From assembly GCF_000317635.1 (NCBI RefSeq), contig NC_019779.1:4092001-4156000 (forward strand): 64,000 nt of DNA. The letters run 5' to 3'. The notes under the pieces are model-generated. The model did no database searches. It was given only the letters and a program-made list of their open reading frames with translations, and was not told the DNA's origin. Below are positions 33,997-43,363 of this stretch, piece after piece (within the stretch, counting starts at the first letter, position 1; every line of letters starts with the position of its first letter). The DNA comes from Halothece sp. PCC 7418 (lineage in GTDB: Bacteria; Cyanobacteriota; Cyanobacteriia; Cyanobacteriales; Rubidibacteraceae). The translations under genes were made by a program, and so were the position numbers.

Positions 33997-36885
33997 ATGA
34001 CCTTAACACAACTCGGTGGGGCGTTCCTCATTTTCCTTCTCTGCCCGATTTTAGGCGCGTTACCCCTCATTCACTGGTTAACCTTAGGGTTAACTGGACA
34101 AAACTTAAAACGCCTTGGCACAGGCAATATTTCGGTATCAGCAGCGTTTTATCATGGTGGTAAAGTTGCTGGCATTTTCGCTGTTGTTTCCGAAGCGGGA
34201 AAAGGAATTGCTGTGGTCTTATTGGCGCGTTCTTTTTTCCCAACTGATCCCGTTTGGGAACTGGTGGCTTTAATCGCCCTCGTGATAGGACGTTACTGGG
34301 GAGGAAAAGGGGCGGGAACGACAAATGTGATGTGGGGCATCCTGGCTCATGATCCTCTTGGCGCAGGATTAATTTTATTGATTAGTGGGATAAGTTTTAC
34401 CGTTTTGCGCGATCGCGCTGCGGGACGCAATGGGGTATTAGTTCTAATGACTGTCATTATTGGCTTGCGGAATATCAACACCCCGTCTCATATTATTGCT
34501 GTGATGGCGCTGTCTCTCCTGTTATTTGCAATTTACTATAAAATTCCAGATGACCTTGATTTACCGAGTAAGGACGGGAAGAATAGTTCCATGTTTAAAT
34601 TCTTTCGCGGCGATCGCGCGATCGTTTCCCTTGATGATGTCCTCAAAGCGAAAAAAGTGGGACAAAAAGCAGCAACCCTATCTCAACTCAAACGTTGGGG
34701 ATATCCCGTTCCAACAGGTTGGGTTCTCCCCGCAGGAGATGACCCCCTGCCTCTGCTAGAATTAGCATCTCCCTCGGCAGAAAATCCCTTAATTGTTCGG
34801 TCGTCGGCGGTGGGAGAAGACAGTGAAGACAGTTCTGCTGCAGGACAATATCAAAGTATTTCTCATGTGACGAACCGAGAAGCCCTCAAAAATGGAATTT
34901 TACAATGTCAAGCCTCTTATAATAATCCCACGGCTGCCCAATATCGTCGCCAAAAACAACAAGGAGAGTCCGCCATGGCAGTGATCGTCCAACAGCAAAT
35001 TCAAGGGGTTTTTTCTGGAGTCGCCTTTAGTCGCGATCCCATTACCCAAATGGATGAGGCGGTTCTCATTGAAGCCCTCCCTGGAGAAGCAACTGGCGTG
35101 GTTTCGGGACAAGCCACCCCCCAACAATATCGGGTGATTCCTGATTCACCGCCGAGAATAGAAGGGGAAGGAGATATGCCCGAATCGCTTTTGCAAGATG
35201 TCGCACAGTTAGCGCGAGAGTTAGAAGACCGCTTTCATGGCTTTCCTCAAGACATAGAATGGACTTATGATGGGGAAAAACTTTGGATTTTACAAAGTCG
35301 TCCCATTACTAGCCTACAACCGATTTGGACTCGCAAAATTGCAGCAGAAGTGATTCCAGGGTTAATTCGTCCTCTCACTTGGTCAATTAATCGTCCGTTG
35401 ACCTGTGGCGTATGGGGAAAATTATTTACTCTAGTTCTTGGCGATCGCGCGAAAGGATTAAAATTTAACGAAACCGCCACCTTACATTACAGTCGGGCTT
35501 ATTTTAACGCGACTCTCTTGGGGAAAATCTTTCGTCGCATGGGACTCCCCGCAGAAAGTTTAGAATTTCTCACCCGTGGGGCAAAATTTACTCGTCCTTC
35601 TGTTCTTTCAACCCTGCGTAACGTACCAGGATTATTGCGCTTAGGGATGCGAGAATGGCGATTAGAAAACGATTTTGCCAAGGATCAAGACGCATTATTT
35701 CATCCCACTCTAGAAGAATTACAACAGCAACCCGCTAGTGAGTTATCGCCACAACAATTACTCACTCGTATGGAGATGATTTTAACCACCCTTCATTCCG
35801 CCACCTATTACAATATTCTTTCCCCCTTGAGTTTCTCACTACGGAAAGCCGTTTTAAAGGTTGAAGATAACGCCTTAGACTATAACGCTTTACCCGAAGT
35901 TTCCTCTAGTCAAGCCCTCGCCCAAATCGCCCAAGATGCGCGGAACTTAGTCCCCATGGATACCATTGAACCGATGAGTGCGCCGTCTTTATTTGCGATG
36001 CTGGCGGAACTCCCCGATGGCGAAAGTATTCTCGAACAGTTTCAAGATTGGTTAAAACAGTATGGGTATCTCAGCGAAACAGCGACCGATATTGCCGTTC
36101 CCCGTTGGCAAGAAAATCCTCGTCCCGCGCGATCGTTATTTACCCAGTTTTTCTTTAAGGAACAACCGACCCATAATAAAAATGGGACAAAATCTAAAAA
36201 CCATAGTTGGAAAGAAAATACTGTTCAGCAACGCTTAAATCTCAAAGCAGAAGTTGCAGAAGTTTATAATCGCTTACTTGCCCATCTGAGATGGAGTTTT
36301 CTCGCGTTAGAACGCATCTGGTTACAGACGGGACTCTTAAATGAAGAAGGCGATATCTTTTTCCTGAAATTATCGGAAGTTCGTCATTTAGTCAAAAATG
36401 ATGATCCGAAATTGCGAGAAGAATTGTCTCAACGGTTGCGCGATCGGCGTTCTAATTTTGCTGAAGATGAAAAACTTCCCGCAGTTCCCTATGTGGTTTA
36501 TGGTAACCCGCCACAGCGCGATTCAGTGGTGATTTCTCCTCAGTTAAGATCTCAACAGCGTTGGCAAGGCATTGCAGCCAGTGCAGGACAAGCCATTGGT
36601 CGCATTAAAGTCGTACAAGACCTTTCACAATCAATTACTCTCGATAAAGAAACCATTTTAGTTGTCCCTTATACTGATGCGGGTTGGGGGGTTGTGCTAG
36701 CTCAAGCGGGCGGTTTAATCTCAGAAGTAGGGGGAAGACTCTCTCATGGTGCAATTATCGCCCGTGAATATGGACTTCCTGCGGTGATGGATATTCCTAA
36801 CGCCATTCACCTCTTCCAAGACGGTCAACTGGTCAAAATCGACGGACAAACTGGTATGGTTGAGTTATTAGAAGATGAAAAATAA
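33997..36885 (+). CDS. PlsY-like membrane domain fused to PEP-synthase-like phosphotransferase
   Basis: A 962-residue fusion. Residues 1-190 are polytopic and align by eye with PlsY acyl-phosphate:glycerol-3-phosphate acyltransferase: GTGNISVSAAFYHGGKVAG replaces the usual GSGNIGATN loop, and RYWGGKGAGTTN keeps the GGKG core but has Arg where the G-H is expected. Residues 203-440 are a PEP synthase/PPDK ATP-binding domain (KVGQKAATLSQLKRWG, PLIVRSSAVGEDSEDS, IEWTYDGEKLWILQSRPI). The C-terminal swivelling domain has the phospho-His in GGRLSHGAIIAREYGLPAV near 917. The middle (440-820) is helical. A PEP/pyruvate or drug-type phosphotransferase activity is expected; the substrate and whether the acyltransferase part works are unknown. 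Confidence 0.85.
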   Translation: MTLTQLGGAFLIFLLCPILGALPLIHWLTLGLTGQNLKRLGTGNISVSAAFYHGGKVAGIFAVVSEAGKGIAVVLLARSFFPTDPVWELVALIALVIGRYWGGKGAGTTNVMWGILAHDPLGAGLILLISGISFTVLRDRAAGRNGVLVLMTVIIGLRNINTPSHIIAVMALSLLLFAIYYKIPDDLDLPSKDGKNSSMFKFFRGDRAIVSLDDVLKAKKVGQKAATLSQLKRWGYPVPTGWVLPAGDDPLPLLELASPSAENPLIVRSSAVGEDSEDSSAAGQYQSISHVTNREALKNGILQCQASYNNPTAAQYRRQKQQGESAMAVIVQQQIQGVFSGVAFSRDPITQMDEAVLIEALPGEATGVVSGQATPQQYRVIPDSPPRIEGEGDMPESLLQDVAQLARELEDRFHGFPQDIEWTYDGEKLWILQSRPITSLQPIWTRKIAAEVIPGLIRPLTWSINRPLTCGVWGKLFTLVLGDRAKGLKFNETATLHYSRAYFNATLLGKIFRRMGLPAESLEFLTRGAKFTRPSVLSTLRNVPGLLRLGMREWRLENDFAKDQDALFHPTLEELQQQPASELSPQQLLTRMEMILTTLHSATYYNILSPLSFSLRKAVLKVEDNALDYNALPEVSSSQALAQIAQDARNLVPMDTIEPMSAPSLFAMLAELPDGESILEQFQDWLKQYGYLSETATDIAVPRWQENPRPARSLFTQFFFKEQPTHNKNGTKSKNHSWKENTVQQRLNLKAEVAEVYNRLLAHLRWSFLALERIWLQTGLLNEEGDIFFLKLSEVRHLVKNDDPKLREELSQRLRDRRSNFAEDEKLPAVPYVVYGNPPQRDSVVISPQLRSQQRWQGIAASAGQAIGRIKVVQDLSQSITLDKETILVVPYTDAGWGVVLAQAGGLISEVGGRLSHGAIIAREYGLPAVMDIPNAIHLFQDGQLVKIDGQTGMVELLEDEK

Positions 36886-37106
36886 TATCGCAATTCTTGG
36901 ATAGCATGAGGTACATTCTAAATTTTTGTTCTTAGTTCTTTGTTCTTTGTTCTTAGTTCTTTGTTCTTCGTTCTTTGTTCTTAGTTCTTAGTTCTTAGTT
37001 CTTAGTTCTTAGTTCTTTGTTGGTTGTTAATCAATGAACCACGAACCATGAACAAAGAACATTTACCGATTCACCTTGTACCTCAAGTAACTAATAAACA
37101 CAATAT
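36886..37106. repeat. MITE-like element with expanded heptads (copy B)
   Basis: It starts TATCGCAATTC directly after the stop codon of the fusion gene, reaches TGAGGTACATTCTAAATTTT (36907 on), then carries about 13 heptads of the TTCTTAG/TTCTTTG type. The shared stretch AATCAATGAACCACGAACC follows, and it ends GTACCTCAAGTAACTAATAAAC. Copy A has only two or three heptads at the same place, so the heptads expand inside the element. Confidence 0.6.
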
Positions 37107-37114
37107 TAATTATT

Positions 37115-38827
37115 ATGCAACCTAGAGATACACAAGTCCTTCCCATTGCTGCACAAACAACCGTCTATCGGTCTCGGACTTGGGAACGATTAAAATTTGA
37201 AATTGAATATGGACTGCAACGAGGGACAACGGCTAATTCTTATCTGATTCAAGGAGATAAAACTGCCCTTTTCGATCCCCCAGGGGAGTCGTTTACTGAG
37301 ATTTTTCTGACTGCTCTTAAACAGCGCATTTCTCTTTCTGACATTGACTATATCATTCTCGGTCATGTTAACCCCAATCGTGCCGAAACCCTGAAAGCAA
37401 TTCTAAAAATTATTCCTGACGTGACTCTGGTTTGTTCTAATCCTGCAGCAATTTCTTTGCAAAAATTGTTAGGAGAAACTAGCGTCAATTATCAGGTAAT
37501 TAAAGGGGAAGAAACCCTCGATTTAGGTCAAGGTCACTGTTTAGAATTTCTATTAACTCCAACTCCCCGTTGGTCGGATCAACTCTGTACCTATGACCCA
37601 AAAACAGGCATTTTATTGACCGATAAATTCTTTGGGGCGCACGTTTGCGGAGAACAAATTTTTGATGAAGGCTGGCAAGTTTACCAAGAAGACCGCCGTT
37701 ACTATTTTGATTGTTTAATGGCCCCCCATGCCAGTCAAGTGGAGAGTATTTTAGATAAATTTCAAGGAAAATCGGCTCAGATTTATGGAACGGGTCATGG
37801 TCCGATTGTACGGTATGGCTTCCATGAGTTAACCAATGCTTATCGCGAGTGGCTACAAGGACAACAATCGCAAGCGACAAAAGTTGCTCTTTTATATGCT
37901 TCAGCTTATGGGAATACCGCAACTATTGCCAACGCGATCGCGCGCGGGGTAACTAAAGCAGGGGTCGCTGTGGAATCCATTAATTGCGAATTTACTGACC
38001 CAGAAACCATCAAATCGGTTCTTCAAAACACTACAGGCTTTATCATTGGTTCACCGACTCTCGGCGGACACGCCCCCACCCAAGTGCAAACGGCGTTAGG
38101 GGTTATTCTCTCCAATGCTGAAAAAAATCAACTGGCGGGTGTTTTCGGATCTTATGGGTGGAGTGGGGAAGCGATTGATCTCCTTGAACAAAAAATTAAA
38201 GATGCGGGTTTCCGCTTTGGCTTTGATCCGATTCGAGTTAAATTTAAGCCCACCGATTCCACTCTCAAATACTGTGAAGAAGCCGGAACCGATTTTGCCC
38301 AAAAAGTAAAACGGAAACAGAAAAAACAAGTAGCCCGCCAAAATGTTACGGATTCGCAAGCAGCCCGCACCGAACAAGCCCTAGGACGAGTGGTGGGGGC
38401 GTTATGTGTGGTAACAGCCCAAAAAGGAGAATTAGCCAATGGAATGCTTGCGTCTTGGGTGTCTCAAGCGACTTTTTCTCCCCCAGGGGTAACAGTTGCT
38501 GTTGCTAAAGAACGCGCGATCGAATCTTTGATGCACGTGGGAAGTCCATTTGTTCTCAATATTCTCCCCGAAGGCAAACAACTGCAAAAACAGTTTATGA
38601 AAAACTATTCTCCAGGGGAAGACCGTTTTGCTGGGATTGAAACCGAGGAAGCGGAAAATGGCTGTCCGATCTTAAAACAAGCCCTCGCTTATTTAGAATT
38701 ACAGGTGCAAAATCGCATGGAATGTGGCGATCATTGGTTGGTTTATGGCGTAGCGAAATCTGGAAAAGTCTTAGATACAGAGAAAGTTACAGCCGTGCAT
38801 CATCGTAATTCTGGGAGTCACTATTGA
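37115..38827 (+). CDS. flv1: Flavodiiron protein, Flv1-type
   Basis: A 570-residue three-domain flavodiiron protein: metallo-beta-lactamase-like (about 30-250), flavodoxin (about 257-395; LLYASAYGNTATIANAI) and a C-terminal flavin reductase domain (about 420-565; VVGALCVVTAQKGELANGML) found only in phototrophs. Family members move electrons from NAD(P)H to O2 without making H2O2, protecting photosystem I. The diiron site is not canonical: where H-x-E-x-D-H is expected the protein reads HVNPNRAET. That is the state described for Flv1 and Flv2. No sll0218-like or flv4 gene is adjacent, which favours Flv1, working as a heteromer with Flv3 encoded elsewhere. Confidence 0.85.
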   Translation: MQPRDTQVLPIAAQTTVYRSRTWERLKFEIEYGLQRGTTANSYLIQGDKTALFDPPGESFTEIFLTALKQRISLSDIDYIILGHVNPNRAETLKAILKIIPDVTLVCSNPAAISLQKLLGETSVNYQVIKGEETLDLGQGHCLEFLLTPTPRWSDQLCTYDPKTGILLTDKFFGAHVCGEQIFDEGWQVYQEDRRYYFDCLMAPHASQVESILDKFQGKSAQIYGTGHGPIVRYGFHELTNAYREWLQGQQSQATKVALLYASAYGNTATIANAIARGVTKAGVAVESINCEFTDPETIKSVLQNTTGFIIGSPTLGGHAPTQVQTALGVILSNAEKNQLAGVFGSYGWSGEAIDLLEQKIKDAGFRFGFDPIRVKFKPTDSTLKYCEEAGTDFAQKVKRKQKKQVARQNVTDSQAARTEQALGRVVGALCVVTAQKGELANGMLASWVSQATFSPPGVTVAVAKERAIESLMHVGSPFVLNILPEGKQLQKQFMKNYSPGEDRFAGIETEEAENGCPILKQALAYLELQVQNRMECGDHWLVYGVAKSGKVLDTEKVTAVHHRNSGSHY

Positions 38828-39037
38828 AATTTTAACGTCAAAATCGAGATAATGAGAAAGGCTGCCTTACACTGATTTAATACGGCTTGCCGTATCAAGA
38901 GATACAGATAGTAGGGTCAAGAAGTCGCAAGTGAAGAAATAGCAATCAGACTTTAAGACTCTCGTTACTCTTGGTGAGAAGTCAAACCTTCTCCTGCGGG
39001 AGTGCGATTGCAAAAACATGGATCGAGGTTCAGGATT

Positions 39038-40315
39038 GTGTCTAAAAATATTTTTGTTGTTGGTCTTGATGAATTTAATCTCGTTAAACTTAAATCCCTT
39101 CCCCGTGCAGCAGAATATAATATTCATGCCTTGCTGCGTTATGAAGAGATTCGGGGCGTTAAAAATTATTCCTTTCAAGAATTGTTAGATAAAGCAGAAG
39201 CCAAACTCAAAGCCTTTGAGGGAAGTGTTGACGCGATCGTGGGATATTTCGATTTTCCCATTAGTGATATGGTTCCCATGCTTTGTCGGGAACGAGGCTT
39301 GACCTCTGCTTCTCTTGAAAGTGTTGTCAAGTGTGAACATAAATATTGGAGTCGGTTGGAACAAAAACAATCTATTCCTGAACATATTCCTAATTTTGAT
39401 CTGTTTGATCCCTTTGATGACAAAGCACGAGAGAAAATCTCACTCGATTATCCGTTTTGGATTAAACCGATCAAATCATTTCGGTCTTTTCTGGGGTTTA
39501 AAATTAGCAATGAGCAACAATTTAAAGAAAGCGTTGCCCTCATCCGCAACCAAATTGAGCAAATTTCTGAACCTTTCAATGATCTTTTAGACTATCTCCA
39601 TCTTCCCGAAGCAGTGGCGAGTATTCCTGGACGGTATTGTATTGCAGAAGATATTATTTCTGGTCGCCAATGTACCCTAGAAGGGTATGTGTTTCGGGGA
39701 GAGGTTGAAGTTTACGGTGTTGTCGATTCCATTCGCTATCCCAACAGTTCTACCTTTTCTCGCTATCAATATCCGTCAAAACTTACACAATCAGAACAAC
39801 ACGAAATGGCAGACATTGCCAAACGATTTGTCAAGCACATTGGCTATGATAATGCCCCCTTTAATGTGGAGTTCTTTTACGATGAAAAACACAAAAAAGC
39901 CTGGTTTCTAGAAATTAATCCTCGCATCTCTCAGTCTCACGGCGATTTATTTGAAAAAGTGGATGGTACGCCTCACCACGAAATCATGATTGATTTAGCC
40001 CTTGGCAATCAACCCGAATTTCCCCATCGACAAGGTAAGTACAAATATGCAGCGAAATTTTTAGAACGTCGCTTTGAAGATGCCCTAGTGGCTAACATCC
40101 CCAGTCAATCGGATGTTGAACAACTCCAGCACCAAATTCCCGATACCTTGGTCGATATTTTCGTTAAACCAGGGATGAGACTCTCAGAATTGGCAAATCA
40201 GGATAGTTACAGTTATGAGATTGCCGATATTTTATTGGGGGCTGAAACCCAACATGAGTTATTGGAGAAACATCGGCAGTGTTTAGAAGCACTTCCCTTT
40301 GAATTTAACCCTTAA
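39038..40315 (+). CDS. ATP-grasp enzyme
   Basis: A 425-residue protein from GTG 39038 (MSKNIFVVGLDEFN); an upstream GTG at 39002 is also in frame but has no better site. The N-terminal domain (1-100) is Rossmann-like, the ATP-grasp fold spans about 105-330. FWIKPIKSFRSFLGFKI gives the ATP lysine, YCIAEDIISGRQCTLEGYV follows, and FLEINPRISQSHGDLF carries the metal-binding Glu and Asn. Such enzymes join a carboxylate to an amine or thiol using ATP; the substrate here is unknown. A C-terminal tail (about 350-425) may be for specificity. No partner genes are adjacent. Confidence 0.88.
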   Translation: MSKNIFVVGLDEFNLVKLKSLPRAAEYNIHALLRYEEIRGVKNYSFQELLDKAEAKLKAFEGSVDAIVGYFDFPISDMVPMLCRERGLTSASLESVVKCEHKYWSRLEQKQSIPEHIPNFDLFDPFDDKAREKISLDYPFWIKPIKSFRSFLGFKISNEQQFKESVALIRNQIEQISEPFNDLLDYLHLPEAVASIPGRYCIAEDIISGRQCTLEGYVFRGEVEVYGVVDSIRYPNSSTFSRYQYPSKLTQSEQHEMADIAKRFVKHIGYDNAPFNVEFFYDEKHKKAWFLEINPRISQSHGDLFEKVDGTPHHEIMIDLALGNQPEFPHRQGKYKYAAKFLERRFEDALVANIPSQSDVEQLQHQIPDTLVDIFVKPGMRLSELANQDSYSYEIADILLGAETQHELLEKHRQCLEALPFEFNP

Positions 40316-40466
40316 ACGGTTGTTTCTATCAGGGAAAGCAGTGCGCGATCAAGGTTGTAGCCTGTCAACTACCCACAAGGAAAAAGAAATCTAAAAAAAT
40401 ATTCAAATTGAAGGATTAACGATAAGCTATTATGAAAGTAACAAAATATTGCGAAACAGCATACTT

Positions 40467-41870
40467 ATGACGATTTCTTTTCAAAGTCTAGGCATCTCCG
40501 AGGCAAGAGTACAACAATTGGAGAAACTAGGCTTCGAGCAACCGACTGACGTACAAGCACAAGCCATCCCAGAACTTCTGAAAGGGAAGGATGTCGTTGG
40601 TCAGTCCCAAACGGGAACAGGGAAAACTGCAGCCTTTTCCCTGCCGATTTTAGAACAAATTGATGTTGAGGAAGGAACGGTGCAGGCCTTGATCCTGACA
40701 CCAACGCGGGAACTTGCCCAGCAAGTCGCCTCAGCGATGAAAAACTTTTCCCACGATCGCGCTCTCAAGATTTTAACGGTTTATGGGGGTCAGTCCATTG
40801 ATCGCCAAATTCAAACCCTGAAACGAGGGGTGCAAGTGGTTGTGGGGACACCTGGACGGATCATTGATTTACTGAACCGGAAGGCTCTGCGTCTGAATAG
40901 TTTACGCTATGTCGTCCTCGATGAAGCCGATGAAATGTTAAGCATGGGCTTTATTGATGATGTGCGGGAAATCTTGAAACAAGCACCGGAACAACGACAA
41001 ACGGCTTGCTTTTCGGCAACGATGCCACGGTTGATTCAAGAATTGATTAACCAGTTTATGGACGATCCCGTCAGCTTGAAAGTAGAGCGTCCGAAAGGCA
41101 CTCCTAACCAAATTGAACAACGGGTCTATAAAGTGCCTCGCGGTTGGACAAAAGGGAAAGCCCTGAAGCCGATTTTAGCAGTAGAAAACCCAGAGTCGGC
41201 GTTGATTTTTGTCCGCACTAAACGCACCGCCAGTGAAATCACGCAAGAACTGCAAACGGCAGGCTATAGCGTTGATGAATATCATGGTGATTTAAGCCAA
41301 GGACAACGGGAACGACTCGTACAACGGTTTCGTAAAAATCAAGTGCGCTTAGTGGTTGCCACGGATATTGCAGCGCGGGGATTAGATGTGGAAAATCTGT
41401 CTCATGTCATTAACTTTGACCTCCCTGATAATATCGAAACCTATATTCATCGCATTGGACGGACGGGACGTGCAGGTAAAACGGGTATCGCTATCAGTTT
41501 AAGTCAATATCGCGATCGTAATACCCTCCGTCAAATCGAACGACGGTTGCGTCAACGACTGAATATTCTCTCCATTCCCAGCCGTGCTGAAATTGAAGCC
41601 CAACGCTTAGAAAAACTGCGGGAAGAGTTGCAAAATAGCTTGGGTGGCGAACGGATGGCATCTTTCTTACCCTTAGTCCGAGAATTAGGGGATGAATATG
41701 ATGCCCACGCGATCGCTGCTGCAGCGTTACAAATGATTTACGACCAAAGTCGTCCCCAGTGGTTGGATGAAAACTGGCAAGATCCCCCAAGCGATCGTCC
41801 GAAGCCCAAACCGCGCAATAAGCGGAATTCTAAGCCTTCTGTCCGTCCTACCTCCGCCGATCGCCCTTAA
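40467..41870 (+). CDS. crhR: DEAD-box RNA helicase, CrhR-like
   Basis: A 467-residue helicase from ATG 40467. All DEAD-box motifs are present: Q-motif region, I SQTGTGKTAAF, Ia PTRELAQQ, GG, Ib TPGR, II DEAD, III SAT, IV IFVRTK, V ATDIAARGLD and VI HRIGRTGRAGK. The C-terminal region GERMASFLPLVRELGDEYD followed by AIAAAALQMIYDQS is the stretch I know from the Synechocystis cold-shock and redox-regulated helicase CrhR. It unwinds RNA and is likely involved in cold and light acclimation, by homology. The tail is basic (KPKPRNKRNSK). A 150-base leader precedes it, which could hold post-transcriptional control. Confidence 0.93.
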   Translation: MTISFQSLGISEARVQQLEKLGFEQPTDVQAQAIPELLKGKDVVGQSQTGTGKTAAFSLPILEQIDVEEGTVQALILTPTRELAQQVASAMKNFSHDRALKILTVYGGQSIDRQIQTLKRGVQVVVGTPGRIIDLLNRKALRLNSLRYVVLDEADEMLSMGFIDDVREILKQAPEQRQTACFSATMPRLIQELINQFMDDPVSLKVERPKGTPNQIEQRVYKVPRGWTKGKALKPILAVENPESALIFVRTKRTASEITQELQTAGYSVDEYHGDLSQGQRERLVQRFRKNQVRLVVATDIAARGLDVENLSHVINFDLPDNIETYIHRIGRTGRAGKTGIAISLSQYRDRNTLRQIERRLRQRLNILSIPSRAEIEAQRLEKLREELQNSLGGERMASFLPLVRELGDEYDAHAIAAAALQMIYDQSRPQWLDENWQDPPSDRPKPKPRNKRNSKPSVRPTSADRP

Positions 41871-41947
41871 TTTCCTCGCTGATACCACATCTGCTGAGTT
41901 TTTGTGATAAAGTGTGGGCGAGACCTATTTTCTAGGGATTAACCTAC

Positions 41948-42085
41948 ATGACACGGGAATCTTCCCAGACTCACATAAACAATGTAGGGCGCGTCTTAAA
42001 ACAGGTTGGTTGATTGTCTCTCTATCGGCAAATGCCAGAGTTGAGGTCAAATGTGACAACACGACCAACCTTATCATCAGCTTAA
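41948..42085 (+). other. Possible leader region of threonine synthase gene, with interrupted small ORF
   Basis: An ATG at 41948 opens a 21-codon frame (MTRESSQTHINNVGRVLKQV then G) that stops at TGA, after which the same frame stays open for 23 more codons. AGGTTGGT (42003-42010) can pair with ACCAACCT (about 42063-42070), giving a stem across the TGA. This may be a leader peptide with an attenuator-like fold, or a broken small gene. There is no run of Thr or Ile codons as in classical attenuators. Weak evidence. Confidence 0.25.
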
Positions 42086-42154
42086 GCAACTGACTCTAGC
42101 GCCATTCCCTAGTTCTTTGTCGAGTGATTTTTGAACAGACTGCAAAAGGAACCC

Positions 42155-43273
42155 GTGACCACAACTAGAGTTTCGCCCGTTAGCCCCAATCCCAGCCCAA
42201 ATCGCCTCAAAGATCAGACAAGTTGGTCTGGTCTGATCGAAACCTATCGTCCTTTTTTGCCCGTTACTTCGACAACCCCTGTTGTCACCCTCTTAGAGGG
42301 AAATACGCCTTTGATTCCAGCTTTTAGCCTTTCAGATCGCATTGGACGGGGCGTAAAAGTTTATGTGAAATATGATGGTTTAAATCCCACAGGTAGCTTT
42401 AAAGACCGTGGGATGACCATGGCAATTTCTAAAGCAAAAGAAGCAGGTGCGCAAGCTGTCATTTGCGCCAGCACGGGTAACACTTCTGCTGCTGCCTCCG
42501 CTTATGCGATTCGTGCCGGGTTAAAGCCGTTTGTCCTTATTCCAGATGGTTATGTTGCCCTTGGCAAACTCGCCCAAGCCCTACTTTATGGCGCGGAAGT
42601 GATTGCAGTGGATGGGAACTTTGATGATTGCTTCCAGCTTGTCAAAGCCATTGCAGAAGAATATCCTGTGACCTTAGTGAACTCAGTTAATCCTTATCGC
42701 CTCGAAGGACAAAAAACCGCAGCCTTTGAAATTGTCGATCAATTGGGAGAAGCCCCCGACTGGTTATGTATTCCTGTTGGTAATGCGGGGAATATCTCAG
42801 CATATTGGATGGGTTTTTGTCAATACCATCAGCACAATAAATCGGAAAAACTGCCTCGCATGATGGGCTTCCAAGCAGCAGGTTCGGCTCCCATGGTAGA
42901 AGGTCATCCCGTGAAGTCTCCTAATACCATTGCCACTGCGATTCGGATTGGCAATCCAGCAAACTGGAAACGAGCGATGGCGGTACAAGACGCGAGTCAA
43001 GGGGAATTTAATGCCGTCACTGATGAAGAAATTTTAGAAGCCTATCGGATTTTAGGGCGAGAAGAAGGGGTCTTTTGTGAACCAGCAAGTGCAGCCTCTG
43101 TCGCGGGCTTATTAAAGGTGAAAGATCGCATTCCGAGTCAAAGTACGGTTGTCTGTGTCTTGACTGGTAATGGCTTAAAAGATCCTCAAAGTGCCATTGA
43201 TCATGCACAAGCGCAAGTAAAATCGGGTGTGCCCTCGCAGTTAGAAGCAGTTGCGGAAGCTATGGGCTTTTAA
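42155..43273 (+). CDS. thrC: Threonine synthase
   Basis: A 372-residue PLP enzyme that converts O-phosphohomoserine to threonine. The start is GTG 42155, with AAAGGA 6 bases upstream; a TTG at 42131 gives a longer but unsupported form. The PLP lysine is in [11 protein letters not shown], followed by [20 protein letters not shown], and the phosphate-binding glycine loop is [12 protein letters not shown]. Length and order of motifs fit the shorter bacterial class. It is alone on its strand, followed by a GGGTGGGC/GCCCACCC hairpin and then the convergent ctaE gene. Confidence 0.95.
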   Translation: MTTTRVSPVSPNPSPNRLKDQTSWSGLIETYRPFLPVTSTTPVVTLLEGNTPLIPAFSLSDRIGRGVKVYVKYDGLNPTGSFKDRGMTMAISKAKEAGAQAVICASTGNTSAAASAYAIRAGLKPFVLIPDGYVALGKLAQALLYGAEVIAVDGNFDDCFQLVKAIAEEYPVTLVNSVNPYRLEGQKTAAFEIVDQLGEAPDWLCIPVGNAGNISAYWMGFCQYHQHNKSEKLPRMMGFQAAGSAPMVEGHPVKSPNTIATAIRIGNPANWKRAMAVQDASQGEFNAVTDEEILEAYRILGREEGVFCEPASAASVAGLLKVKDRIPSQSTVVCVLTGNGLKDPQSAIDHAQAQVKSGVPSQLEAVAEAMGF

Positions 43274-43332
43274 CAATCATTTTGGATTCTTGGTTGCAGC
43301 AATTCATTGAATGAGGGTCTGCTGAAAAAGTA

Positions 43333-43351
43333 GGGTGGGCAGTGCCCACCC
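43333..43351. terminator. Hairpin between convergent thrC and ctaE
   Basis: GGGTGGGC (43333-43340) pairs perfectly with GCCCACCC (43344-43351) around AGT. It lies between two gene ends, 60 bases after thrC and 13 bases after the ctaE stop, and could stop transcription from both sides. It lacks long T-runs. The GGGTGGGCA-type sequence is also a common dispersed repeat in cyanobacteria. Confidence 0.5.
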
Positions 43352-43363
43352 TGCATTATATTC

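Noticed and set aside
37115-38827. Flv2 assignment
   Set aside because: No flv4 or sll0218-like gene is adjacent, so Flv1 is the simpler reading, though not proven.
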